A model generated the notes under the pieces. It made no database searches and was not told where the DNA came from. It worked only from the letters and a program-made list of their open reading frames with translations. Positions 1 to 7,047 of a stretch of DNA of 8,902 nucleotides are shown piece after piece (position 1 is the first letter of the stretch; each line of letters opens with the position of its first letter). The DNA comes from Candidatus Latescibacterota bacterium (GTDB lineage Bacteria; Latescibacterota; UBA2968; GCA-2709665): the NCBI GenBank assembly GCA_012271065.1, contig JAAXHE010000129.1, forward strand, positions 1 through 8,902, in the 5' to 3' direction. The position numbers and the translations under genes are program-made.

Positions 1-57
1 GAACCAGTGACCTCTGGTATGTGAAACCAGCGCTCTAACCAGCTGAGCTAATCGCCC
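1..57 (-). tRNA. tRNA-Val(CAC), 3' end cut off by window edge
   Basis: Read on the minus strand from 57, the sequence gives an acceptor 5' strand GGGCGAT, a D-arm GCTC/GAGC with an AGCTGGTTA loop, and an anticodon stem CTGGT/ACCAG enclosing the loop TTCACAT. The anticodon is CAC (bases 23-21), which reads the valine codon GTG. The variable loop and the start of the T-arm (ACTGG then TTC) follow. The rest of the T-arm, the acceptor 3' strand and any CCA lie outside the window. The gene is transcribed away from tRNA-Glu. Confidence 0.93.
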
Positions 58-160
58 ACCTGAAGGAATCAGACGGTTCACTTAACGTGTGTTCCCCATT
101 GATGCGCCGCGAAAAATCGCTGTTTCAACTATGGATGAAATAACGGATTTAGGCCCTTTG

Positions 161-189
161 AATAAACAAAAATCATCCGGATCTGTCAA
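161..189 (-). promoter_or_regulatory. Candidate sigma-70 promoter for tRNA-Val
   Basis: On the minus strand there is a perfect TTGACA (-35) at 189-184. A 17-base spacer leads to TTTATT at 166-161, which matches the TATAAT consensus at 4 of 6 positions. The predicted start lies near 154, giving a leader of roughly 95 bases before the tRNA at 57. That is long but possible for a processed tRNA precursor. The -35 and spacing are good and the -10 is weak. Confidence 0.45.
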
Positions 190-244
190 GCGTATTCCGG
201 TTTGAAAGGAGGCTTCCCGGTCCCCCCCGTTTGAAACGATTGAC

Positions 245-271
245 TTGACAGCGAAATCGGATTTCTATAAA
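245..271 (+). promoter_or_regulatory. Candidate sigma-70 promoter for tRNA-Glu
   Basis: A perfect TTGACA at 245-250 is followed, after a short 15-base spacer, by TATAAA at 266-271 (5 of 6 matches to TATAAT). The predicted start near 278 leaves about a dozen bases before the tRNA at 292, as expected for a stable-RNA gene. The element mirrors the TTGACA on the other strand at 184-189, so the gap looks like a divergent promoter region. Confidence 0.6.
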
Positions 272-291
272 TTCCGTCCTTCGATTCAGGT

Positions 292-366
292 GACCCCGTC
301 GTTCAGTGGTTAGGACACCGGGTTTTCAACCCGGCAACGGGGGTTCGACTCCCCTCGGGGTCACCA
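292..366 (+). tRNA. tRNA-Glu(TTC), complete with encoded CCA
   Basis: The complete cloverleaf is visible. The acceptor stem is GACCCCG (292-298) paired with CGGGGTC (356-362), followed by discriminator A363 and an encoded CCA (364-366). The D-arm is GTTC/GGAC. The anticodon stem CCGGG/CCCGG encloses the loop TTTTCAA, giving anticodon TTC at 325-327 (glutamate, GAA/GAG). The T-arm contains the standard GGTTCGA. A run of six T follows at 368-373, which may help termination directly behind the tRNA fold, although there is no separate hairpin. Confidence 0.96.
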
Positions 367-373
367 GTTTTTT

Positions 374-659
374 CGCATATTTCTTTAATTATTAATATCT
401 TGCACTCTGAATCATCCGATCCCGCCCCTCGTCCCGCCTCCATTTTTCAGCAAAAACCAACTCCTGAAGACGGAAGCTCCCGCGCTGACGGTACCAACCC
501 ATACCGATACCGTTGTCGATAGCTCCACCCGCCAGACGTCTACAACAATACCACCATGTCGTATTCCGTTAGACGGAACCCTGTAATCGGGCTGGCAATG
601 CCTGTATGTCGTCAGTTAACCGAACCGGGCTCAATCCCGGTCACTGCTCGAGACTCGTA
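374..659. other. Gap with no recognised gene between tRNA-Glu and ABC operon
   Basis: I see no convincing coding sequence here. The first part (about 374-400) is AT-rich. The rest has ordinary composition with only weak symmetry: ACGGTA/TACCGT at 488-493 and 508-513, and a stronger hairpin ACCGGG/CCCGGT at 624-629 and 636-641 with a six-base loop. The promoter of the ABC operon is expected here, but I could not find a -35/-10 pair good enough to name. An upstream ATG at 606 in frame with the ABC gene is discussed with that gene. Confidence 0.5.
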
Positions 660-2531
660 ATGATCAATTCAAACGATGATCGACGTGGAGCCACCCGCCT
701 GGCACGGCTGCGGACCGGGTTTAACGGCCTCGGCTACCTGACCGGGATACTCTGGCGGAACGCCCCGCTTGAGACGACGTTGCTCGTTCTGGGTAACCTG
801 GTGTCCGGATTCGCCACTCCAGCCATTGTGTGGGCGATGACAGGCCTTGTCGACGTCATAAGCGGGAGTCCGACTGTCGGGTGGCCTGACGCCCTTCCCT
901 GGCTTGCAGCCTTCTCCGCTGCTCTACTTGCAAGGAGCCTCAACTCGGAAAGCTCCAGGTATCTCTCCGCCGAAATCTTCCATCGTGTCGGCGGCAGAAT
1001 CCAGCGTGAAGTCGCCAGTAAGTCGGTCAGCGTTCCACTGATTTCATTCGAGAGTCGTACTTACTATAACAAGCTGGAAACGGGTAAGCGGGCGATCGGC
1101 CCACATCTCGTCGACGTCTTGAATGAGTTCGGCTCTCTGATATCGATTACCGTTAGCGCAGCAGGCTTGCTGGTGCTTTTTGTTCAAGCTCATTGGGGCC
1201 TGGCCGTTGTCCTTGTCGTTACGATGATCGCCAATACAATCGTCGGCGCGAGAAACGCGGGGCAGTTCGTCAGAGTCAACTATAAGAGTTCGCCTCAACG
1301 ACAGGAAATCGACTATTGGGCCGCGCTTCTTTCCAGCCGCCGTGATGCCGTCGAAGTCAGGGCGTATCAGTTAGGCGAATATCTGTTAGGGTTCTGGCGG
1401 CGTGCGTTTGACCGCTACGTTGCTGATATCAAGAATGCCCGTTTTCGGCTGGCCGTTGTGCAACTGTTGAGCGGATGCGCACACGACCTCATCATATGGA
1501 CGAACAGTCTGGCGCTCGTGATCGTGGCTTCGAGGGGAACCATAACAGTAGGAACTCTGGTGGCATTACTCTATGCCACCGGCCGCTTCAGTGAGTTGGT
1601 GCGTTCGGCTTCATTCTGCGTTTTTCAACTGGTAGAGCACCTAATGCAGCTGCGGCACCTGCGCGAGTTTCTCGATCTGGCCGACGAAGGTGCGGAGCCC
1701 GGTAACAGACTGCGGCCACCTTGCTCACTGCTTCACGGAGTTCGTTTTCACGGGGTGAGCTTTCGCTATCCGGGTTCGGCTCACCCGGTCATCACCGATC
1801 TGAATATGACACTGTCGCCAGGAGACAAGGTCGCCCTTGTAGGTGAAAACGGCGCGGGCAAGAGCACTATAATCCGATTGCTGCTCGGATTATACCAGCC
1901 GACACAAGGGCGGATCACCGTTGACGGAGTCGATCTCGCCGAATTGGATCCGGCGGCATGGCGCCTGATGGCGACGGCGGTGTTTCAAGATTTCGTACGT
2001 TATCCACTTGCGGTTTATGAGAACATCGGATTCGGGCAGATTTCGCTGCTGAAGGAGGGTGACTACGGCGCCGCAGCATCATCCGAGATCGTACAAGCGG
2101 CCTGCAGGAGTGGCGCTCATGCGTTCGTCAAAGAACTGCCTTTCACGTACCAAACCGTTTTGAGCAAAGAATTCGACAATGGGGTCGAACTGTCAACAGG
2201 CCAATGGCAACGATTGGCGATGGCGCGAGCATACGTTCGAAAAAATCGCGAAATCGTCGTTTTGGACGAACCGACGTCGGCACTGGACCCGAAAACGGAG
2301 GTACAGGTATATCGACAGTTCGAATCTGCAGTTGAAGGACGATGTACCGTCTTCATCTCGCACCGATTGGGATCGGCTCGGCTGGCGAACCGAATCCTTG
2401 TGATGAAGGATGGTCGCCTCGTCGAGGAGGGATCACACCTGGAATTGCTCGAGGTACACGGCGAATACGCCCGTATGTACGACCTGCAGGCGAAATGGTA
2501 CACCGGGCAAGATGGAGGGAGCGTGGGATGA
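660..2531 (+). CDS. Type I ABC exporter subunit (fused permease/ATPase), canonical half
   Basis: A 623-residue half-transporter: an N-terminal six-helix membrane domain (about residues 35-330) followed by a nucleotide-binding domain. It is an MdlB-type exporter and should act in the inner membrane, pumping an unknown substrate outward. Numbered from the ATG at 660, the motifs are an A-loop Tyr in FRYPG, Walker A GENGAGKST at 395-403, Q-loop Gln443 in VFQDF, a signature of LSTGQ at 511-515 instead of LSGGQ, Walker B VVLDEP with catalytic Glu537, D-loop SALD and H-loop His568. There is no C39 peptidase domain. An in-frame ATG at 606 would add 18 residues (641 in all). I prefer 660 because the extension has no helical or conserved character, but neither start has a strong ribosome site. 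Its stop overlaps the next start, so the two are co-translated and probably heterodimerise. Specific substrate: unknown. Confidence 0.9.
   Translation: MINSNDDRRGATRLARLRTGFNGLGYLTGILWRNAPLETTLLVLGNLVSGFATPAIVWAMTGLVDVISGSPTVGWPDALPWLAAFSAALLARSLNSESSRYLSAEIFHRVGGRIQREVASKSVSVPLISFESRTYYNKLETGKRAIGPHLVDVLNEFGSLISITVSAAGLLVLFVQAHWGLAVVLVVTMIANTIVGARNAGQFVRVNYKSSPQRQEIDYWAALLSSRRDAVEVRAYQLGEYLLGFWRRAFDRYVADIKNARFRLAVVQLLSGCAHDLIIWTNSLALVIVASRGTITVGTLVALLYATGRFSELVRSASFCVFQLVEHLMQLRHLREFLDLADEGAEPGNRLRPPCSLLHGVRFHGVSFRYPGSAHPVITDLNMTLSPGDKVALVGENGAGKSTIIRLLLGLYQPTQGRITVDGVDLAELDPAAWRLMATAVFQDFVRYPLAVYENIGFGQISLLKEGDYGAAASSEIVQAACRSGAHAFVKELPFTYQTVLSKEFDNGVELSTGQWQRLAMARAYVRKNREIVVLDEPTSALDPKTEVQVYRQFESAVEGRCTVFISHRLGSARLANRILVMKDGRLVEEGSHLELLEVHGEYARMYDLQAKWYTGQDGGSVG
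2514..2530 (+). promoter_or_regulatory. Ribosome binding site and overlapping start of second ABC subunit
   Basis: GGAGG at 2514-2518 lies nine bases before the ATG at 2528, and that ATG overlaps the TGA stop of the first subunit (ATGA). This fixes the start of the second subunit at 2528. The open frame runs back to an ATG at 2342, but that part lies wholly inside the Walker B/H-loop coding region of the first gene. The arrangement is typical of translational coupling between partner subunits. Confidence 0.8.
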
Positions 2532-4222
2532 AAGCGCGCGCAATTGGGCTAGGAAGTCCTAAACGACGGCGCCTGAACGCCCTGCGACGGTTGATCCGGA
2601 CACTCTACGCATTCGACAGCAAGGCCGCAATCGGCCTCATGGTTTTCAATGGTACAAAGGGACTGATCGTTACTGCGCAAGTATATTTCCTGTATCGGTT
2701 CATTGAGGCCTCGGCGGCAGTTGTAGGAGGTGACATCCAAATTGCCGACGCCATCCTGTGGGCCGTCGCACTTGTCGGTTTAAACCTGCTCCAACACGGA
2801 ATTAACCTGGTCTCCAATACCACAGCGGATCGTTTTCAAGAGCGTCTCCGCGGCCATATCGAGGAACAATGCTATCGAAAAGTTCAGTCACTCCCGCTGG
2901 CGCAACTGGAAACGGCGGCATTCCATGATCAGCTTTTGCGAGCACGCCGCGGCATCGAGCGGCGGCTGTTCAGCACAATGGCTATCATGTGGCGAAGCGT
3001 GAGCGACGTTGTGGCGCTTGCGTCTCTCCTGTTTTACCTCGCAAGCTTCCACTGGGCGCTGCCGCTGATCCTTGTCATTGGAACGAGTCCGGGAGTTCTC
3101 CTTCGTGAACGCGTGAACAGATCGCGTTACCGTGTTGTGCGAGATCTGACCCAAGACGAGCGGCGGTTTGATACCTACCACGAAATAATGTCAGGCCGGC
3201 ACGCAGCCGCCGAAATTCGAATGTTCGGCTTCGGCGCCTGGCTCGTCGATCGCGCCGACGCGTTGTGGAGGAAGATTTCCCGTAAGCGCATCGATATCGC
3301 GAAGCAAGAGGCTGGACTCGGGCTCACGTCGGAAGGCTTGAACACATTGACCTATATCGCCGCTATGGCCTTCAGTCTGGGAATCCTCTTCGCAGGTCGG
3401 GCGACGATTGGAGCGTATGCCGCTTTCTTCTATGCGATCGAACAGCTCCAGGGACACTATCGAAGCCTCGTCTGGGGCGCTTCGATCATTTACGATGACC
3501 TTCGCTATGTACAGGACTACTTCGAGTTTGTAGATCGGCCAGTGGGCGAGTCTGCAAAGAGGCGTCCTTTATCGAAGAGCCTGCAGACGGGGATCGTGTT
3601 CCAGGACGTCTCGTTCGTCTACCCCGGAAGCGAACTGCCAGCGCTTTCCAACCTCAATCTCAATATACGACCCGGAGACCGCATCGCAATTGTGGGTGAG
3701 AACGGCGCCGGAAAGAGTACGCTGGTCAAGCTGCTTCTGGGTCTTTTCGTTCCGACAGACGGACGGATTCTGGTCGGCGGATGGATGGAAGGTGAATCCG
3801 GGGCGGTGGAAGAAGCGGCCTCGAAGAGTGGCGCCGACCAGGTGGCAGAGACCTTGCCGCGGGGGCTGGATACCCCGCTCGGCAAGACGTATCGACAAGG
3901 CGCCGAACTTTCCTTCGGCCAATGGCAGAAGCTCGCTATCGCCCGGGCATATATGCGTCCGGCGGAAATCCTGGTGCTCGACGAACCGGCCTCCGCGCTC
4001 GATGCCAGGGCCGAGGCGGATGTGTACGATCATTTCGCCCGAATTGCTGAGAAACGTACTGTCCTCCTGATTTCCCATCGGCTCGGCTCCTGCAGACTTG
4101 CCGATCGGATCCTGTTATTGGGAAATGGTCGTTTGGTCGAGGAAGGGTGTCATCAGGAACTTCTGGCGATGAGCGGTCAGTACGCTGAACTATACCGGAA
4201 TCAGGCTCAATGGTATCGTTAG
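2528..4222 (+). CDS. Type I ABC exporter subunit lacking the Q-loop segment
   Basis: A 564-residue permease/ATPase and likely heterodimer partner of the preceding protein. The N-terminus is basic, followed by the membrane domain (hydrophobic segments around residues 35-65, 78-100, 155-195 and 265-310) and a nucleotide-binding domain. Motifs: A-loop Tyr in FVYPG, Walker A GENGAGKST at 390-398, signature LSFGQ at 461-465, Walker B LVLDEP with Glu486, D-loop SALD, H-loop His517. Both proteins end alike (QAKWY and QAQWY near the C-terminus). Oddity: Walker A to signature spans 62 intervening residues here against 107 in the first subunit. After GRILVGG the sequence jumps to a region matching the helix before the signature, so the segment carrying the Q-loop (VFQDF in the partner) is missing. 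The frame is otherwise intact, so this is an in-frame loss of about 45 codons near 3780-3800. ATP hydrolysis at the site using this Walker A is probably impaired, and the subunit may serve as a degenerate partner. Confidence 0.88.
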   Translation: MKARAIGLGSPKRRRLNALRRLIRTLYAFDSKAAIGLMVFNGTKGLIVTAQVYFLYRFIEASAAVVGGDIQIADAILWAVALVGLNLLQHGINLVSNTTADRFQERLRGHIEEQCYRKVQSLPLAQLETAAFHDQLLRARRGIERRLFSTMAIMWRSVSDVVALASLLFYLASFHWALPLILVIGTSPGVLLRERVNRSRYRVVRDLTQDERRFDTYHEIMSGRHAAAEIRMFGFGAWLVDRADALWRKISRKRIDIAKQEAGLGLTSEGLNTLTYIAAMAFSLGILFAGRATIGAYAAFFYAIEQLQGHYRSLVWGASIIYDDLRYVQDYFEFVDRPVGESAKRRPLSKSLQTGIVFQDVSFVYPGSELPALSNLNLNIRPGDRIAIVGENGAGKSTLVKLLLGLFVPTDGRILVGGWMEGESGAVEEAASKSGADQVAETLPRGLDTPLGKTYRQGAELSFGQWQKLAIARAYMRPAEILVLDEPASALDARAEADVYDHFARIAEKRTVLLISHRLGSCRLADRILLLGNGRLVEEGCHQELLAMSGQYAELYRNQAQWYR

Positions 4223-4476
4223 CGCGAACGACAGTCTCGCCTTGGATTGACTCGCTGCATGGCGCGAACCTCTATCAATTCAGCATCGAAGACCGGATGA
4301 GGATGGGCCGCCATATGAATGAGTTCTTCGAGTGCCAACGTCAGTTCATCGGTGTACGAAACGCTTGCATGCGGTACCCCTTGAGTATTGCGCAATTCGA
4401 TTGAAGCAGGTAGATTGGTGCTAAAGGGTAATTGAAGCAGTGTCAGCAGCTTTGTCGACGCAAAGAATCGCCGCAT
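4219..4476 (-). other. Doubtful 85-codon ORF in the gap after the ABC operon
   Basis: The 272-base gap between the ABC operon and the ankyrin gene carries a minus-strand frame from an ATG at 4476 to a stop at 4219-4221. The product would be 85 residues with an acidic, plausibly helical middle (YTDELTLALEEL) and ordinary-looking codons. I do not recognise it. There is no Shine-Dalgarno sequence before the ATG, the frame stays open further upstream opposite the ankyrin gene, and a plus-strand frame (4210-4404) also covers part of it. It could be a small gene, a gene relic or chance. The same gap holds a 10-base direct repeat, ATTGAAGCAG, at 4400-4409 and 4431-4440. Confidence 0.2.
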
Positions 4477-4494
4477 AGGACAAGGAGTTGACCA

Positions 4495-4890
4495 ATGGCA
4501 GAGAGCACGCCAGCCATTTCCCCCGACCTCGTCAGGGAATTCGTCGCGTGTTCCCATGGCGACTTCGACCGCGTGAAAGAACTGCTCGACGAAGAACCGA
4601 ACCTGGTCAATGCGTGCTGGGATTGGGGCGGCGGCGACTGGGAGACGGGCCTGGGTGCGGCGGCGCACGTGGGCCGCAGGGACATCGCGATTTATCTGCT
4701 GGACAGGGGCGCACGGATCGATATTTTCGCCGCGGCGATGCTGGGCAAGCTCGACATCGTGCGTGCGGCTCTCGCCGACGATCCCGGGGTCGTACACGTA
4801 GCGGGACCCCACGGAATTCCGCTGATCGTCCACGCCAGGAACGGAGGCGCGGAGGCCGCTGAAGTCGTTAAATATCTCGAGTCGGTTTGA
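4495..4890 (+). CDS. Small ankyrin-repeat protein
   Basis: A 131-residue cytoplasmic protein made of about three ankyrin-like units with no signal peptide or membrane segment. Visible repeat signatures are HGDFDRVKELLDEEPNLVN (about residues 21-39), GAAAHVGRRDIAIYLLDRGA (about 54-73) and AAMLGKLDIVRAALADDPG (about 79-97), ending in a short helical cap. Ankyrin repeats mediate protein-protein contacts, and the partner cannot be read from the sequence. The start is supported by AAGGAG at 4482-4487, seven bases before the ATG. It lies in the same direction as the ABC operon but 272 bases downstream, and 106 bases before the next gene, so it is probably an independent unit. The family assignment is firm; the function is not. 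Confidence 0.9.
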   Translation: MAESTPAISPDLVREFVACSHGDFDRVKELLDEEPNLVNACWDWGGGDWETGLGAAAHVGRRDIAIYLLDRGARIDIFAAAMLGKLDIVRAALADDPGVVHVAGPHGIPLIVHARNGGAEAAEVVKYLESV

Positions 4891-4996
4891 CAGGAGGCCG
4901 GACGGTAGACGAATCCGGGAATTGTTACGTAATTACCATCGTCAATACCCTCATCTCAATCGTGTTTTTGTTGCACTGCCAAAAGGAGCAGCCCAA

Positions 4997-5557
4997 ATGA
5001 AGAGAGCCATACTCGTTCTGCCCGTCCTGATTGCAATTCTCGCTTTTTCGGCCTTTGCAGGCGAAGGCGGTGGTAAGCGGGAAGGAAAAGAAGAAAAGCA
5101 GGCTGGGCCATACGTCGGCTCGGCGGAGTTCGAGCGGCTGAAAACGCTGGTTGGGCGCTGGGAGTCCGAGATGCCGATGCCCGGGGGCGGGAAGGGCGCA
5201 ATGATCACGGTTGCAACGGAGTACCGGGTGGCGGCCAACGGCAGCGTCATCGTCGAGCGCAACTTCCCGGACACGCCAAAGGAGATGATTTCCGTTTACC
5301 ACGACCGCGGCGGCAGGCTGTGGATGACCCACTATTGTGCGAAGGGCAATCAGCCGCAGATGAGCCTGGCGAAATCCGCAGATGGGGTGATTGCGTTAGA
5401 ACTGGTCGAGGGCTCTCTCGATTCCCCGGACGAGTCGCACATGCATTCCGTCTCGATCGCTTTCGACGGGGCGGACGGGATGTCGCAGACCTGGACGATG
5501 TACGAGGGCGGTAAGGAGACCATGACCCACACCATGACCTACCGCCGAGTGCGATAG
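4997..5557 (+). CDS. Secreted protein with DUF1579-like/lipocalin-like domain
   Basis: A 186-residue exported protein. Residues 1-21 are a signal peptide: MKR, a hydrophobic core and an AFA cleavage motif before GE. A charged linker rich in Gly, Lys and Glu (about 22-37) follows, then a domain opening with LKTLVGRWESE (48-58). An LxxLxGxW start followed by alternating short strands is typical of DUF1579-like and other lipocalin-like beta-barrels. The rest reads as strands with conserved-looking Trp, His and Met residues (LWMTHYC, QTWTMYEGG). It probably lies in the periplasm or outside the cell, binding role unknown. The start at 4997 is chosen over an in-frame ATG at 4922 because AAGGAG at 4983-4988 precedes it by eight bases and the signal peptide begins there. 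The gene runs convergent with the sigma-factor gene, with only four bases between the two stops. Confidence 0.85.
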   Translation: MKRAILVLPVLIAILAFSAFAGEGGGKREGKEEKQAGPYVGSAEFERLKTLVGRWESEMPMPGGGKGAMITVATEYRVAANGSVIVERNFPDTPKEMISVYHDRGGRLWMTHYCAKGNQPQMSLAKSADGVIALELVEGSLDSPDESHMHSVSIAFDGADGMSQTWTMYEGGKETMTHTMTYRRVR

Positions 5558-5561
5558 GTAC

Positions 5562-6962
5562 TCAATCCGTAAGGCCGCAGGCCGCCGCCGACAGGTTGTC
5601 GTAAAAGTGTACGTATGTCAGCCCGTCGATGACAATGCGGTCGTTCGCGGGCAGCTCCTCTTCCCAGGTCATCGCTTCGCCCCAGTTGTGCGGCGGTGCG
5701 TCGCTCTTGCCCCAGCGGCTTCCGTTGTATCGCCGGAACAGCACCGTGCGTCCCGCGCGGGTGATATATGCCACGACCAGGCAGTCGCGCTCAGTAGCGT
5801 TTTTATCCAGGTCAAAGACCCGCAAACAGGTGAACTGACGCCCGCCGACGTGGACGTCGAACACGCCCGCGCCTGTGAAGGCGGGGGCATCTGGCTGTCT
5901 GACCCAGGCGCCATCGGCCCGTTCGGACAAACATCCGCAGTCTTCGACGACGCGACGCGAACCCCACCAGTCGTCGTGGAATTTATCGTCCAGAAACGTC
6001 GTCAGTTCTCTCACGCCGTCGGCCTCTTCCCTTTCCACGGCGATCCACTCCACCTCGTCGTCGGCCAAGTGTCCCCAGACCCTTCTAATGCGGCTCCTCT
6101 CCTCGAGTGGCTTCTTCCGGAAACTCATCTTCACGACCTCCCTCTCCTCGACCTCCACTTCGACACAGGGTCGTCCGTGGATCACCGCCGGCCCACCGGC
6201 GGTCAGCCAGACCGTTTCGGACAGGCGCCAGGACGCGTCACCGTCCTTTCCGCCGTCGTACGAACCAAAGCCTACCCGGTCGCCGGCTTCCGGCGTTACG
6301 AACCACCATGCCATTTCCGTGAAATCGACACGTAAGGATTTCTCCGCGCTGGGGTGAATGCGAATCTCGGGGCGATGTCGCGGAAAGTCTTGCTGTTTTG
6401 CTTTCATAACGATCTTCCTTTTAGTTGGGGTGATTCCCATGGCTCTTCGGATCCGGTCGCGGCCGTGCGAGAGACGCCGCTTGACCGTGCCGTCGGGACT
6501 GCGGTGGCGGTCGGCGATTTCGGCGATGCTCAGACCGTCGACGTAGAACGCGCGCAGCGCGGCCCGCTCGCGTTCGGGCACTTCGTCCATGGCTTCTAGG
6601 ATTGCCATGGCGGCCTCCCGCTCCCGCGACTGCGCGAGTCCGCTGCGGTTGACCAGCGGCGTCAGGACTTCGCTCCCGACGTACAGTTCGCGGCGCTGGG
6701 GCGATCTGAAGTAATCGCGGCAGCGGTTTCGGGCCACCTGCAGCAGCCACGGACGCACGTCACGCGGCGTATTCCGGCGGAGGCCGCTCCAGGCGTGGAC
6801 AAGGGTTTCCTGCATCACGTCCCGCACCTGTTCGCCGGAACCGATACGGGAACGGATCAACCCGGCCAGGACCCGCTCGTAGCGTCGGATGAGGGTGACG
6901 AAGGCGGCCTCGCTGCCCTCCAGAACCTGCTTCGCCAGTTGTTGGTCGTGTGGATTGGTCAT
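5562..6962 (-). CDS. ECF-type sigma factor fused to a 281-residue C-terminal domain
   Basis: A 466-residue protein. Residues 1-176 are a sigma-70 family ECF-like factor: region 2 (about 16-90, including DVMQETLVHAW and PWLLQVARNRCRDYF) and region 4 (about 122-175, with PERERAALRAFYVDGLSIAE and a DGTVKRRLSHGRDRIRR recognition helix). Such factors direct RNA polymerase to a small regulon. Residues 186-466 form a soluble, probably beta-rich domain I cannot assign. It is rich in Trp, has Cys residues in DCGC, and ends with strands such as RTVLFRRYN and GLTYVHFYDN. It could be a sensor or regulator in cis, as seen in other ECF groups with C-terminal extensions. No anti-sigma gene adjoins. The start at 6962 has GAGGA at 6978-6974, eleven bases upstream. 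Oddity: the junction at residue 186 looks like a gene boundary (see the internal site), so this may be two genes fused by a one-base event. Confidence 0.8.
   Translation of the reverse strand: MTNPHDQQLAKQVLEGSEAAFVTLIRRYERVLAGLIRSRIGSGEQVRDVMQETLVHAWSGLRRNTPRDVRPWLLQVARNRCRDYFRSPQRRELYVGSEVLTPLVNRSGLAQSREREAAMAILEAMDEVPERERAALRAFYVDGLSIAEIADRHRSPDGTVKRRLSHGRDRIRRAMGITPTKRKIVMKAKQQDFPRHRPEIRIHPSAEKSLRVDFTEMAWWFVTPEAGDRVGFGSYDGGKDGDASWRLSETVWLTAGGPAVIHGRPCVEVEVEEREVVKMSFRKKPLEERSRIRRVWGHLADDEVEWIAVEREEADGVRELTTFLDDKFHDDWWGSRRVVEDCGCLSERADGAWVRQPDAPAFTGAGVFDVHVGGRQFTCLRVFDLDKNATERDCLVVAYITRAGRTVLFRRYNGSRWGKSDAPPHNWGEAMTWEEELPANDRIVIDGLTYVHFYDNLSAAACGLTD
6405..6423 (-). promoter_or_regulatory. 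Internal ribosome site, start codon and out-of-frame stop at sigma/C-terminal domain junction
   Basis: Read on the minus strand, this stretch contains TAA (6423-6421, out of frame with the long ORF), then AAGGAAG (6420-6414), six bases, and an in-frame ATG (6407-6405, Met186). A run of four C lies just upstream (6430-6427). One more C there would make the sigma factor end at this TAA after 180 residues (last residues ITPN), with the C-terminal domain as a separate, properly spaced 281-residue gene. Separate translation of the C-terminal part from Met186 is therefore plausible even without an indel. Confidence 0.55.
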
Positions 6963-7047
6963 TCGATCATCCGTCCTCTAACCTGCAAGGCGCGGTTCGT
7001 CGTGGAAAGGTTCAATGTTTACGGCGGATTCCCGTATTACGGAATGA

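Noticed and set aside
200..236. GTTTGAAA repeated at 200-207 and 229-236 between the tRNA genes
   Set aside because: An eight-base repeat in a promoter gap is too short to interpret and does not fit a known operator.
606..659. Extended N-terminus of the first ABC subunit from the ATG at 606
   Set aside because: The 18 extra residues look non-conserved and contain a DNA hairpin. The ATG at 660 gives a more usual N-terminus. Not excluded, since neither start has a strong ribosome site.
2342..2527. Upstream extension of the second ABC subunit
   Set aside because: It lies within the conserved 3' end of the first ABC gene in another frame. The ATG at 2528 has GGAGG and the ATGA overlap.
3569..4078. 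169-codon minus-strand ORF opposite the second ABC gene
   Set aside because: It runs antisense across Walker A, signature and Walker B coding sequence and has no recognisable protein features.
4477..4833. Minus-strand continuation of the 204-codon ORF into the ankyrin gene
   Set aside because: It is the reverse of conserved ankyrin coding sequence. Only the part in the gap is worth noting.
4925..4932. Palindrome TTACGTAA upstream of the secreted protein gene
   Set aside because: A single eight-base palindrome without a second copy or nearby promoter match is expected by chance.
5607..6335. 242-codon plus-strand ORF opposite the sigma-fusion gene
   Set aside because: It is antisense to a gene with clear sigma motifs, has a Pro/Arg/Ser-rich shadow-type composition and no ribosome site or family match.
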